Shown here piece by piece: positions 1-8,139 of a stretch of 32,930 nt of DNA (positions within the stretch are counted from its first letter, which is position 1; the number at the start of each line of letters is the position of its first letter). The notes under the pieces are model-generated. The model saw only the letters and a program-made list of their open reading frames with translations. It did not search any database and had not been told where the DNA came from. The DNA comes from an uncultured Actinomycetes bacterium (lineage in GTDB: Bacteria > Actinomycetota > Actinomycetes > S36-B12 > CAIYMF01): the NCBI GenBank assembly GCA_903918645.1, contig CAIXFH010000194.1, positions 1 through 32,930 on the forward strand, in the 5' to 3' direction. The translations under genes were made by a program, and so were the position numbers.

Positions 1-1
1 G

Positions 2-661
2 GTCGTGGGCGGATCCATGGGTGCTCAGCAGACTTATGAATGGGCAGTTCGATTCCCCGACAAGGTAAAGCGAGCGGCGCCCATCGCAGGCACTGCTCAG
101 GTGACACCGCATAACGTCCTGCTCACTCGTGTACTGATGGATGCCATCACGTCGGATCCGGGGTATGCCGATGGCGACTACGCCTCGCACGAAGATGTGG
201 CCCAGGGCCTTCGACGGCACGCCGATCTCTGGGCTGTGATCGGCTTCTCGACCGAGTTTTGGAAGTCCGAATTTTGGCGCACGATCGAGATCGACGGGGT
301 CAAGCACACGAACATGCAGGACTTCCACCGAGCCTGCAATCAGGTGCCGTACGAGTTGATGGATCCCAACTCGCTGTTGAGCATGGCGTGGAAATGGCAG
401 CACGCCGACGTCGCTCGGCACACCGATGGTGATTTGGCTGCCGCGTTGGCGCGAATCACAGCCCGCACCTTTGTCCTGCCGATCGACGAGGACATGTTCT
501 TCCCGCCACGTGATTGCATCGCTGAGCAGCGACTCATTCCTAACAGCGAAGTACGTCTACTCCACAGCGTCGCTGGCCACAGCGGACTTGGAGCGTTCGA
601 GCAAAGTTTCCGCGACGAGGTCGACTCGGCGTTGAACGAACTTCTCGCACTCGACGTCTAG
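2..661 (+). CDS. alpha/beta hydrolase, homoserine O-acetyltransferase-like (5' end missing)
   Basis: The gene enters the window already open; about 219 codons up to a TAG stop are visible, and the true start lies upstream. The first residues form a nucleophile elbow, VGGSMGAQQ, whose serine (codon 14-16) is the expected catalytic nucleophile. Near the C-terminus, PIDEDMFFPP supplies the likely acid and VAGHSGLGAF the likely catalytic histidine. This order and the AVRFPDKVKRAAPIAGTAQ segment are typical of the MetX-like branch of the alpha/beta-hydrolase fold, which acylates homoserine or serine, but many members are uncharacterised hydrolases. The N-terminal half cannot be seen, so the substrate cannot be assigned. 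It converges on the P450 gene across a minisatellite. Confidence 0.8.
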   Translation, partial: VVGGSMGAQQTYEWAVRFPDKVKRAAPIAGTAQVTPHNVLLTRVLMDAITSDPGYADGDYASHEDVAQGLRRHADLWAVIGFSTEFWKSEFWRTIEIDGVKHTNMQDFHRACNQVPYELMDPNSLLSMAWKWQHADVARHTDGDLAAALARITARTFVLPIDEDMFFPPRDCIAEQRLIPNSEVRLLHSVAGHSGLGAFEQSFRDEVDSALNELLALDV

Positions 662-673
662 TCAGCCCGCCGC

Positions 674-751
674 GACCCAACCCAGCGACCCAACCCAGCG
701 ACCCAACCCAGCGACCCAACCCAGCGACCCAACCCAGCGATCCAATTCAGC
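674..751. repeat. 13-bp minisatellite, six units
   Basis: Five identical head-to-tail copies of GACCCAACCCAGC occupy 674-738, followed by a degenerate sixth copy at 739-751. The array fills the gap between two convergent genes, and the sixth copy runs 5 bp into the last codons of the P450 gene (stop at 747-749). The unit length is not a multiple of three. The array is consistent with slipped-strand expansion in non-coding DNA. It has no spacers, so it is not a CRISPR array. Confidence 0.95.
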
Positions 752-2234
752 GTCGGTTCAGCGTCATCGGCAGGCCGTACCGAGGCCGCAAAGTGACTGC
801 TGCGGCGGTAGAAACGCGCGACCCAGGGATGAGTTCTGGACGCCACCGCGAGGCCAGACTCGCGAGCAGCAAGGTCGCCTCGGTCCAGGCGAACTGTTCG
901 CCGATGCAGCGACGATTGCCAAAGCCGAACGGAATCCAGGCACCGCGGCGCTGGCCAGGGGCGTTCTCGTCGAACTGCCCGTCGGAATCGAGCCAACGCT
1001 CAGGTACGAACGAGGTTGCGCGATCCCAGAGCGCTGGATCACGATGCAAGATCCACGGTGAGCCCAAGATGATCGATCCGGATGGGATCTGCCAGCCGCC
1101 GACGACCAGATCGTTGAGGGTGCGCCGGCCCATGATCCATGCGGGTGGGTAGAGGCGGAGGGTTTCGGCGACGATGGCGCGGGTGAACGACAGTGCGGAG
1201 AGATCGTCGAAGGTGGGAGCCCGGAACTCGCCAGCAGGATCATCCGAGCGCAGCACCTGGCTCAACTCGTCATACAAGCGGCCGGCGTCCGCTGGATGAC
1301 ACGACAGCAGCCACCAGATCCATGACATTGCCATGGCGGTGGTTTCGTGTCCGGCGAGCACCATGGTCATGACCTCGTCGCGCAGTTGCGCATCGCTCAT
1401 CGTCGCGCCGAAACTCGCAGCGCCTTCATCGTCATGCGCCTCGATCAGCCATGTCAGTAGGTCGGCATGGGGTTGCCCGAACGAGATAGCGGCTCGGTGG
1501 TCGTCGATGATTCGCTGCACCACAAGGTCGAGATCTTCAACCTTGGCAAGCAATTCCTGGCCCTTGGGGAGTAGCCGCACAAGGCGTTCGCTCCCGATCG
1601 CCGACAGTTGCCCAAACCCTGACATGAGTTCAGCGAGGGTGTCGCCGAATGTGCGCGCGTCACCAGTCAGGTCGGTGTCGAACAGTGTGCGTCCAACAAT
1701 CGCGAACGTGAGTGAGGTCATCTCTTCGACCATGTCGACCCGGGCCCCGTCGACCCATGAACTCTGGTGTCGCTCCGCCTCGGTCACCATCTGAGCGGCG
1801 TAGGACTCGATACGTTGACGATGAAACCCTGGCTGCGCGAGTCGTCGCTGACGAAGGTGGAATTCGCCCTCGCTGGTGAGTAGCCCATTGCCCAGCAGTG
1901 GCCGCGCTGCTTGCAGCCCGCGGCCCTTCATCACATCGCGCGCATGTTCGAGGAACACCTCGTTGACCAAGGCTGGATCACTCAGGATGTAGACCGGTTC
2001 GCCGGCCATGCGGATATAGGCGACTGGCCTATTAGCCCGCGCGGCCGCTTCGAACACCTCGTTGGGTTGTGCCCGACGAGTCAACAGCGACAGCACGACC
2101 CGAGTTCCAGACGGGCCGGGCGGACGCGAAACGTTGCTCCACGCACTGGCCGCAGGAACCGGCGAGTCGGCTGGTTGCGCTCGACGTGCCGAAGCGCGAG
2201 CGGCAGCAGCGCGAATTTCCCGACGACTGGTCAT
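747..2234 (-). CDS. cytochrome P450
   Basis: This is a heme-thiolate monooxygenase. The I-helix oxygen-activation motif AGHETT is at about residues 294-299. The K-helix ExxR is in ETLRLYPP, and the heme-binding loop PFGFGNRRCIGEQF has its proximal cysteine at about residue 443. The PPGP turn before the first beta sheet is also present. The open frame continues upstream to 2384 and would overlap the divergent ilvA start. I chose the ATG at 2234 because it gives a 495-residue protein, closer to family length; an ATG at 2285 is the alternative, and neither has a strong Shine-Dalgarno. The protein has no membrane anchor and no fused reductase, so it needs external ferredoxin or flavodoxin partners, none of which is encoded nearby. 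Substrate unknown. Confidence 0.9.
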   Translation of the reverse strand: MTSRREIRAAAARASARRAQPADSPVPAASAWSNVSRPPGPSGTRVVLSLLTRRAQPNEVFEAAARANRPVAYIRMAGEPVYILSDPALVNEVFLEHARDVMKGRGLQAARPLLGNGLLTSEGEFHLRQRRLAQPGFHRQRIESYAAQMVTEAERHQSSWVDGARVDMVEEMTSLTFAIVGRTLFDTDLTGDARTFGDTLAELMSGFGQLSAIGSERLVRLLPKGQELLAKVEDLDLVVQRIIDDHRAAISFGQPHADLLTWLIEAHDDEGAASFGATMSDAQLRDEVMTMVLAGHETTAMAMSWIWWLLSCHPADAGRLYDELSQVLRSDDPAGEFRAPTFDDLSALSFTRAIVAETLRLYPPAWIMGRRTLNDLVVGGWQIPSGSIILGSPWILHRDPALWDRATSFVPERWLDSDGQFDENAPGQRRGAWIPFGFGNRRCIGEQFAWTEATLLLASLASRWRPELIPGSRVSTAAAVTLRPRYGLPMTLNRR

Positions 2235-2375
2235 GACACCGTTGTACGCCCCCAATGGCGCCTCGTCACCACGAGACGCCGACATCGTGCGGAAGATCAC
2301 TGATAAAGATCGCGCTGTGAAACCAACTCCGTTGCGGATCCTGGTAACTGGCTCAGGATCAGGCAGACTGCGCAG

Positions 2376-3587
2376 GTGACACATTCGGTAACAGTCGACG
2401 ACGTTCGCGCCGCTCAGCAGCTCCTACGTGGCATCGCGCGAGTGACACCTGTGCAATCTGCACGTTGGCTCTCAGACCTTGTTGGCGGACCAGTCGATCT
2501 CAAACTCGAGAATCTGCAACGCGCTGGTTCGTTCAAGATCCGCGGGGCTTACACCCGAATCGCGCGCCTTACCGACGAGGAGCGTTCGCGCGGGGTTGTC
2601 GCCGCAAGCGCAGGCAACCATGCGCAAGGCGTCGCGCTTGCCGCGAAGATCCTCGGCTGCAAGTCCACCGTGTTCATGCCAGTGGGCGCTCCGTTGCCGA
2701 AGGTTTCGGCCACCCGAGGATATGGGGCCGAGATCATCTTCACCGGCACCACAATCGATGTGTGCCTGATCGAGGCGCGCGCCTTCGAGCAGGAGACCGG
2801 CGCGGTCCTCATCCACCCCTTCGACCACGCAGATATCGTCGCGGGCCAAGGCACCGCTGGCCTGGAGATTCTCGAGCAGCGCCCTGACGTCAAGACCGTG
2901 GTTGTCTGCACCGGAGGCGGGGGACTCCTCGCTGGGATTGCCGTTGCTATCAAGGGAATCCGACCCGATATCCGAGTAGTGGGCGTTCAGGCAGCAGGTG
3001 CTGCGGCTTATCCGAATTCACTTGCCCAGGGCCACCCAGTTCAACTCACGAGCATGACCACGATGGCCGACGGCATCGCGGTAGGGCGGCCTGGGGATGT
3101 TCCGTTCGCTCTGGTCCAGAGCCTCGTCGACGAGATCCGGGTTGTTGACGACGAGGTGCTCGCGCGTGCGCTCGTCCTGGGGTTGGAGCGCAGCAAGATT
3201 GTTGTGGAGCCGGCGGGCGCGGCTGCGATGGCGGCGATCCTGGATGACCCCTCGGCGTTTGAGGCTCCCATCGTCGCTGTGGTCTCCGGCGGCAACGTTG
3301 ATCCGTTGCTCTTGCTGCGAGTGATCCGCCATGGTCTTGCCGCGGGTGGGCGCTACACCACGTTGCGGGTTCAGGTTCCGGACCGGCCGGGCCAATTGTC
3401 CGGTTTGCTCAGGGCCGTGGCCGAATGTGACGCCAATGTTGTTGAGGTCGGCCATGTGCGTACCAATCCGATCCTGGGGCTGCACGAGGTCGAGATCGAA
3501 ATCGAAGTGGAGACCCGCGGACCCAATCACCGCGAGGCGTTGCTGCAGCGGCTTGCCAACGATGGGTTCAACGTCGAAGTTGGCTGA
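2376..3587 (+). CDS. ilvA: threonine ammonia-lyase (threonine dehydratase) with C-terminal ACT domain
   Basis: This PLP enzyme deaminates L-threonine to 2-oxobutanoate, the first committed step toward isoleucine, and can also act catabolically. GSFKIRGA holds the Schiff-base lysine (K54), SAGNHAQG is the substrate loop, and GGGGLLAG is the glycine-rich PLP-phosphate loop. From about residue 325 a single ACT domain follows (TTLRVQVPDRPGQLSGLLRA), giving 403 residues, the length of the short single-ACT form rather than the roughly 510-residue E. coli IlvA. The ACT domain suggests allosteric control by an amino acid. The start is GTG, with GGATCAGG upstream. It is divergent from the P450 gene, with 141 bp between the chosen starts. 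Confidence 0.93.
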   Translation: MTHSVTVDDVRAAQQLLRGIARVTPVQSARWLSDLVGGPVDLKLENLQRAGSFKIRGAYTRIARLTDEERSRGVVAASAGNHAQGVALAAKILGCKSTVFMPVGAPLPKVSATRGYGAEIIFTGTTIDVCLIEARAFEQETGAVLIHPFDHADIVAGQGTAGLEILEQRPDVKTVVVCTGGGGLLAGIAVAIKGIRPDIRVVGVQAAGAAAYPNSLAQGHPVQLTSMTTMADGIAVGRPGDVPFALVQSLVDEIRVVDDEVLARALVLGLERSKIVVEPAGAAAMAAILDDPSAFEAPIVAVVSGGNVDPLLLLRVIRHGLAAGGRYTTLRVQVPDRPGQLSGLLRAVAECDANVVEVGHVRTNPILGLHEVEIEIEVETRGPNHREALLQRLANDGFNVEVG

Positions 3588-3637
3588 GGCTGATCTCGAC
3601 TTCGCAGTCGGGGCCCAGCCGTGGAAAGGTGCTCCTT

Positions 3638-4666
3638 ATGGCTGACGTTTTCACCCAGCGGCGATCTGACAACGCAATCGTTGCGGAGGGGCTGGTCAAG
3701 CATTTCGGTACTGTCAAGGCGGTCGATGGCCTTGACCTTGTGGTGCCCTATGGGACGGTATGCGGTCTTCTCGGCCCCAATGGCGCAGGGAAAACCACCA
3801 CTGTTCGCATTCTCGCCACATTGCTCACCGCTGATGCCGGACACGTGAGTGTTGGGGGCATCGAGGTACTCAAGCATCCTGATGACGTGCGTCGCGTGAT
3901 CGGCCTCACGGGGCAGTACTCGGCGATCGATGAGTACCTCACTGGCCGCGAGAACCTGAGCATGATCGGCCGGCTGTACCACCAGCCCTCGTCTTATGTG
4001 AATCCCCGCGCGGTTGAACTCCTCGAACGGTTCGATCTCATTGAGGCCGCTGACCGGCCGGTGCGTACGTATTCGGGAGGTATGCGTCGGCGTCTGGACT
4101 TGTCGGCGAGCCTGATGGGACGACCAAGCATCCTGTTCCTTGACGAACCCACCACAGGCTTGGATCCGCGCTCGCGCCAGCAGATGTGGGAGGTGATCGG
4201 TGACCTCGTCAAGGACGGCACGACCGTATTGCTGACCACGCAGTACCTCGAGGAGGCCGATCGCCTCGCCGAGCAGATCGTCGTGATCGATCACGGCAAA
4301 GTCATCGCCGAGGGCACGAGTGATTCGCTCAAGAACGATGTCGGTGGCGATCGGCTCGAGGTGATTGTGAGCGCAGACTCGAGCCTTGATGTGGCGGCTG
4401 CTGCGCTTGCGAGCGTCTCTGATGGCGCCGCGAGTGTCGACGTTGATTCGCGTCGGGTCACCACCCCGGTGTCGGGTGGCTCGACGGTTCTGGTTGAGGC
4501 AGTGCGCGCGCTCGATGTTGCCGGAGTGCATATCGATGATGTGGCGCTTCGTCGGCCAACCCTTGACGACGTGTTCCTCACTCTTACCGGCCATGTGGCC
4601 GAAGACGTTGGTGCTCAACCAGTTTCGGCGAAGAAGCGTCGCGGTCGCGGCGGGAAGGAAGCCTGA
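3638..4666 (+). CDS. ABC exporter ATP-binding subunit, DrrA family
   Basis: This is the ATPase of a daunorubicin-resistance-type exporter. Walker A is GPNGAGKT (residues 46-53), the ABC signature is YSGGMRRRL, and Walker B is ILFLDEPTTGLD. The switch position reads TTQYLEEAD, with glutamine instead of histidine, as is normal in the DrrA branch. The C-terminal extension (from about residue 235) is the DrrA-type regulatory tail ending in a basic KKRRGRGG stretch. The ATG at 3638 is preferred over an in-frame GTG at 3629 because GGAAAGG (3623-3629) lies eight bases before it. Two bases separate its stop from the permease start, so the two subunits are co-translated. Substrate (antibiotic, lipid or other hydrophobic compound) is unknown. 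Confidence 0.93.
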   Translation: MADVFTQRRSDNAIVAEGLVKHFGTVKAVDGLDLVVPYGTVCGLLGPNGAGKTTTVRILATLLTADAGHVSVGGIEVLKHPDDVRRVIGLTGQYSAIDEYLTGRENLSMIGRLYHQPSSYVNPRAVELLERFDLIEAADRPVRTYSGGMRRRLDLSASLMGRPSILFLDEPTTGLDPRSRQQMWEVIGDLVKDGTTVLLTTQYLEEADRLAEQIVVIDHGKVIAEGTSDSLKNDVGGDRLEVIVSADSSLDVAAAALASVSDGAASVDVDSRRVTTPVSGGSTVLVEAVRALDVAGVHIDDVALRRPTLDDVFLTLTGHVAEDVGAQPVSAKKRRGRGGKEA

Positions 4667-4668
4667 TC

Positions 4669-5523
4669 ATGGTGTCCACCGGTATCCCCACGCCCGTTGA
4701 GATGAAGCGCCCGCTTCTGGGTTGGCTGATCCACGACGGAGCTGTGGTTACCCAACGCAATCTCATCGCGATGATGCGTGTGCCCGAAGTCGTGTTCTTC
4801 TCGTTGGTGCAGCCGGTCATTTTCGTGCTGCTGTTCGCCTACGTGTTTGGTGGTGCAATCCCGATTCCGGGTGCCGACCCGGAGGCGGGTGCGGCCGCTT
4901 ACCGTGAGTACTTGATGCCAGGGATCTTTGGCCAGACAGTGGCATTCGCGGCGGCCGCTTCGACTGTCGGGCTCGCCGAGGACATGAGTAAGGGCATCAT
5001 CGATCGGTTCAGATCACTGCCGATGACCGCATCAGCAGTGCTTTTCGGCCGGACCGCGTCTGACGCGATTAGGCAAGTGCTGGTGCTCACCGTGCTCTCG
5101 ATTACCGGGTTCATCGTTGGCTGGCGCATACACAATGGCGTGGTCGATGCTGCGGCTGCCTACCTGTTGCTACTGCTGTTCGCGTACACGGTGTCGTGGA
5201 TCGGCTGTTGGATCGGTCTGCACATGCGTAATACCGAAACCGCGAACACCGCAGGCCTGGCCTGGCTGTTCCCACTGACCTTCTTGTCCAATGCCTTCGT
5301 GCCATTGACTGGAATGCCGAAAGTGGTTCAGACCATTGCCGAATGGAACCCGGTCTCATCTCTCGTGCTCTCGTGTCGGCAGTTGTTCGGTAACCCAACC
5401 GGCATCATCGGAGACACGTGGGCGCAGCAACATGCGATCGCTTACACGGTGATCTCGTGCACGGTGCTCATTGCGATCTTCGCGACGTTGGCCGTACGCA
5501 AGTATCGGCAGACCGCGTCCTGA
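4669..5523 (+). CDS. ABC-2 type transporter permease, DrrB family
   Basis: This 284-residue membrane protein is the partner of the preceding ATPase. After a short cytoplasmic N-terminus, hydrophobic segments appear at about residues 40-60, 90-110, 125-150, 160-180, 195-215 and 255-278, the six-helix ABC-2 layout. The stretch GLAEDMSKGIIDRFRSLPM is the characteristic coupling region before helix 3. The gene starts two bases after the ATPase stop. A hairpin follows at 5556-5580. The pair looks complete as an exporter. Its proximity to a P450 is suggestive of secondary-metabolite handling, but nothing else supports that. Confidence 0.92.
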   Translation: MVSTGIPTPVEMKRPLLGWLIHDGAVVTQRNLIAMMRVPEVVFFSLVQPVIFVLLFAYVFGGAIPIPGADPEAGAAAYREYLMPGIFGQTVAFAAAASTVGLAEDMSKGIIDRFRSLPMTASAVLFGRTASDAIRQVLVLTVLSITGFIVGWRIHNGVVDAAAAYLLLLLFAYTVSWIGCWIGLHMRNTETANTAGLAWLFPLTFLSNAFVPLTGMPKVVQTIAEWNPVSSLVLSCRQLFGNPTGIIGDTWAQQHAIAYTVISCTVLIAIFATLAVRKYRQTAS

Positions 5524-5555
5524 TCTGGTCGGCCGCTAAGTGCGCGCGCTTCACG

Positions 5556-5580
5556 CCCAGCAGCTCCATGTCGTGCTGGG
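5556..5580. terminator. hairpin between convergent drrB-like gene and greA
   Basis: Perfect 7-bp arms, CCCAGCA (5556-5562) and TGCTGGG (5574-5580), flank an 11-base loop, followed by TCTT on the plus strand. It sits in the 59-bp gap between the drrB stop and the greA stop, so it could terminate both genes. The lack of a long U tract is common in high-GC actinobacteria. Confidence 0.5.
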
Positions 5581-5582
5581 TC

Positions 5583-6080
5583 TTAGCCGGTGTAGGTGTC
5601 GGCCGAAACGATCTCGACTGTCAGCATCTTTCCGTTAGGCGTCACGTACTCAACTGTGGCGCCGACATCCTGACCGAGTACGGCCGCGCCTAGCGGCGAC
5701 GTAGGGGAGTAGACGTCGATAGACGTTGTTGCTGCTTCTTCGCGGCTGCCGAGCAGGAAGGTCTCGGTGTCGTCGAAAGCTGGGAACCGCACGGTCACGA
5801 CCTGACCTTGCGCGACTTTGCCTTCGGTGACCGGTGCCGCGCCGATATGCGCGTTCTCGAGCAGGTGCCGAAGCACCCTGACTCGAGCCTCGTTCTTGCC
5901 CTGTTCCTCTTTGGCTGCGTGGTAGCCGCCGTTCTCCTTGAGGTCGCCTTCCTCGCGCGCTGCTTCGATTCGCTTCACGATCGCAGCACGACGTGGGCCA
6001 GAACGTTCGGCCATCTCCTCTTGGAGTCGGTCGTAGGCGTCCTGAGTCAGCCAGGTCTCGGGGCTAGGGGTCTTGTTCAC
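5583..6080 (-). CDS. greA: transcription elongation factor GreA
   Basis: GreA binds the RNA polymerase secondary channel and stimulates cleavage of backtracked transcripts. The N-terminal coiled coil runs from LTQDAYDRLQEEM. Its acidic tip, REEGDLKENGGYHAAKEEQ, carries the conserved D and E residues. The C-terminal FKBP-like domain includes GATVEYVTPNGKMLTVEIV. I place the start at the GTG of 6080, giving 165 residues, the normal length, with GAAGGC just upstream. The open frame extends to 6200, but that part has no family similarity. It lies downstream of the DUF4307 gene on the same strand (142-bp gap), an arrangement also seen in mycobacteria. Confidence 0.95.
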   Translation of the reverse strand: MNKTPSPETWLTQDAYDRLQEEMAERSGPRRAAIVKRIEAAREEGDLKENGGYHAAKEEQGKNEARVRVLRHLLENAHIGAAPVTEGKVAQGQVVTVRFPAFDDTETFLLGSREEAATTSIDVYSPTSPLGAAVLGQDVGATVEYVTPNGKMLTVEIVSADTYTG

Positions 6081-6222
6081 AGCGGTGCCTTCACGTGCTC
6101 GGGGATCCGCGCAATCGCGGAGTCCAACGGGTTCACCTGCTCGGAGAGCAACGGCTAAGAGTACGTCTTTACGACCAGACATCTCAGGTCGGTCGATCAA
6201 CTCATGGATCTGCTCGTCTGGA

Positions 6223-6705
6223 TCAACTGCCGTCGATGCTCGCGAGTTGCGGTGGGTTCACTGTGCCTGGGGCGAACGAGGGAGCGTCGACGAATGGCGC
6301 GGCGCCCTTGTCGCAGCCCAAGATCTCAGCGCTGGTGGCTCGGGCCAGCGTCGCCAATGGGTAGGTCGACAAGACGTAGTCGCGACCCGCGCTGATGTTT
6401 ACCGTGGCATAGCCAACGTCGACATGGAGTTCATCGCGTGCACGGAGCACGCACACAGTCTCGCTGCCAGTGTCGCGTCGGACGTTGAAGGTGATATCGA
6501 CTCGTGAGGCGTTGACAACTCGGAAACTGAGCAACTCCGATTGCACTGGTGGGGTAGCCATTCGCCAGGTGATCCAGCCCAGAACGCCGACGAAGGCCGC
6601 TCCGATCACTGCGATTGCCAGTATCAGCCAGCGCGAGGTGGGTCGAATGCCATACCTGGCTGCCATTTGCGGGCTCAGGGCAGCTGCACTATCGCGCCGC
6701 GCCAT
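6223..6705 (-). CDS. DUF4307 single-pass membrane protein
   Basis: This 160-residue protein is anchored by one transmembrane helix at about residues 25-48 (WLILAIAVIGAAFVGVLGW) and has an extracytoplasmic domain of about 110 residues. The outer part resembles the DUF4307 beta-sandwich: SFRVVNASRVDITFNVRRD, then VCVLRARDELHVDVGYATV. The ATG at 6705 follows GGAGGC with good spacing; the longer open frame to 6777 is not needed. Divergent from mca and upstream of greA, it corresponds in position to M. tuberculosis Rv1081c. The function of the family is not established. Co-location with mca is conserved in actinobacteria and may reflect cell-envelope or redox roles. Confidence 0.85.
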   Translation of the reverse strand: MARRDSAAALSPQMAARYGIRPTSRWLILAIAVIGAAFVGVLGWITWRMATPPVQSELLSFRVVNASRVDITFNVRRDTGSETVCVLRARDELHVDVGYATVNISAGRDYVLSTYPLATLARATSAEILGCDKGAAPFVDAPSFAPGTVNPPQLASIDGS

Positions 6706-6790
6706 GGTGCCTCCACAACTGTTCGTCGACCGGAAACGGAGAGTGCCGACAAGCGGGGCCACCGCGGTCTGGGACACTGCTCTTGGTAAG

Positions 6791-6819
6791 TGTTCTGCCT
6801 CGGGGTTCCGGGCAGAACA
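6791..6819. promoter_or_regulatory. 9-bp perfect inverted repeat in the mca/DUF4307 divergent region
   Basis: TGTTCTGCC (6791-6799) and GGCAGAACA (6811-6819) are perfect inverted arms with an 11-base spacer, 37 bases before the mca start and 86 bases upstream of the DUF4307 start. The dyad could be an operator serving both genes, or a hairpin in the mca leader. No regulator was identified. Confidence 0.5.
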
Positions 6820-6856
6820 TCAGTGTCCCGCACGTCGTGTGATCTGGAGATCGCCA

Positions 6857-7813
6857 GTGTCCCTCTCGTCCCTTTCCCGGGCCTTCGTGCCAAGCCCCGG
6901 CGAGCCATTGCGGCTCATGGCGGTGCATGCGCATCCCGACGACGAGTCGAGCAAGGGCGCTGCGTCGATGGCCCGCTATGTGCATGAGGGGGCCGAGGTC
7001 CTTGTGGTCACGTGCACAGGTGGCGAACGCGGCGACATCTTGAACAAGACCCTCCCCGATCACCCCGCCATTCTCGCTGACCTGCCTGCAGTGCGGCAGT
7101 TGGAGATGCAGCGAGCGGCCGAGATCCTTGGCGTGAGTCATGCCTGGTTGGGCTTCATCGATTCAGGACTCCCTGAGGTGGACGCGAACGGGGTCATGCC
7201 TGCCCTGCCCGATGAGTGCTTCGCGGTTGTGCCGCTCGAGGTGTCGACAGAGGCGCTCGTTCGGATCGTGCGCGAGTTTCGTCCGCACGTGATCACCACT
7301 TACGACGAGAACGGGGGCTATCCGCATCCCGATCACATTCGCACTCACGAGGTATCTATGCGCGCCTTCGAAGCCGCGGGTGACCCCGGCGAATTTCCTG
7401 GTACAGGCGAACCCTGGCAACCGGCAAAGCTCTACTACCACTTGACTTTTCACAAACTACGAATCATCGCTCTCCATGAGGCCTGCCTTGCTCAAGGGGT
7501 CGAGTCGCCATTCGGCGAACGGCTTGAAAGCTGGGTCGACAAGCCCGGCGACGCAGAGCGCTTGACCACGATGGTGCTGTGCGGTGACTGGTTCGAGGCG
7601 CGCGAGGAAGCTCTGCTCGCGCACGCCACTCAAGTCGATCCTGAAGGTCCGTGGTTCCACCTCAGCGCCGACGATCAGCGTGCGGTGTGGCCCACCGAGG
7701 ACTACCAACTCGCGCGTTCTCTTATCGCCGACGCCCGGCATGGAGCTCAGTTCGAGGACGACCTCTTCGCGGGTCTACGCCCAGTTGCTGGATCCATTGA
7801 GAACGCGTCATGA
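6857..7813 (+). CDS. mca: mycothiol S-conjugate amidase
   Basis: Mca is a zinc amidase that cleaves mycothiol S-conjugates, releasing a mercapturic acid for export and GlcN-Ins for recycling. The LmbE/PIG-L fold is marked by AHPDDE (H26, D28, D29) and by YPHPDHIRTHE (H157, H160), which supply zinc ligands and the catalytic base. CTGGERGDILN and TYDENGGYPHPDH favour Mca over the deacetylase MshB. I start the gene at the GTG of 6857, preceded by GGAGA (6846-6850), giving 318 residues. A long in-frame extension to 6470 overlaps the divergent gene and is rejected. Its presence implies that the host makes mycothiol. The stop overlaps the next start (ATGA). Confidence 0.93.
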   Translation: MSLSSLSRAFVPSPGEPLRLMAVHAHPDDESSKGAASMARYVHEGAEVLVVTCTGGERGDILNKTLPDHPAILADLPAVRQLEMQRAAEILGVSHAWLGFIDSGLPEVDANGVMPALPDECFAVVPLEVSTEALVRIVREFRPHVITTYDENGGYPHPDHIRTHEVSMRAFEAAGDPGEFPGTGEPWQPAKLYYHLTFHKLRIIALHEACLAQGVESPFGERLESWVDKPGDAERLTTMVLCGDWFEAREEALLAHATQVDPEGPWFHLSADDQRAVWPTEDYQLARSLIADARHGAQFEDDLFAGLRPVAGSIENAS

Positions 7814-8139
7814 GTGCAGTCGCGCTAGTGCTGCACGGTCTGGCTCGAGCCACATCTGCATCGGCGTCTCCTTCGCCGTCACCCTCGGCTGGCACTCCGC
7901 CCGATGCCGCCCTCGTAACTCCGGGAATCCTGGGCTTCATCTCGCTCGCCTTTCTCGGCATCGCGGTCGTGGTGATCTGGCGCAGCATGAACAAGCAACT
8001 CAAGCGGATCGACTTCGATGAGAGCGCAACTGCCTCGCAGATGGGTCGCAAGAAGAAGGCCCCAAAGTCGACGAGTGACCCGGTGCTCGACTCAACGCCA
8101 CCGGCAGCTGAGTCGACCGGCGATCCGGTGATCGACTAG
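7810..8139 (+). CDS. small single-pass membrane protein downstream of mca (Rv1083-like position)
   Basis: A 109-residue protein translationally coupled to mca through an ATGA overlap. A Ser/Pro-rich segment at about residues 14-31 is followed by one hydrophobic helix (TPGILGFISLAFLGIAVVVI, about 37-56). A basic cytoplasmic tail (MNKQLKRIDF, then GRKKKAPK) comes next, and the C-terminus is acidic and low-complexity. Position, size and topology match M. tuberculosis Rv1083, the gene after mca there. Its function is unknown; the tight coupling suggests co-expression with mca. It overlaps the convergent ArfB-like gene by four bases. Confidence 0.82.
   Translation: MSAVALVLHGLARATSASASPSPSPSAGTPPDAALVTPGILGFISLAFLGIAVVVIWRSMNKQLKRIDFDESATASQMGRKKKAPKSTSDPVLDSTPPAAESTGDPVID

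Noticed and set aside
674-751. CRISPR array
   Set aside because: Direct head-to-tail units with no spacers and no cas genes nearby.
4228-4265. Missing H-loop histidine in the DrrA-like ATPase as a sign of inactivity
   Set aside because: Glutamine at this position (TTQYLEEAD) is normal for DrrA-type ATPases, and all other motifs are intact.
747-5523. P450 plus DrrAB exporter as a biosynthetic gene cluster
   Set aside because: No synthase, tailoring or self-resistance genes are present besides a generic exporter, and ilvA lies between them; the proximity is not enough.
6470-6856. Long N-terminal extension of mca
   Set aside because: It overlaps the divergent DUF4307 gene and the inverted repeat; GTG 6857 has a ribosome site and gives a family-like N-terminus.
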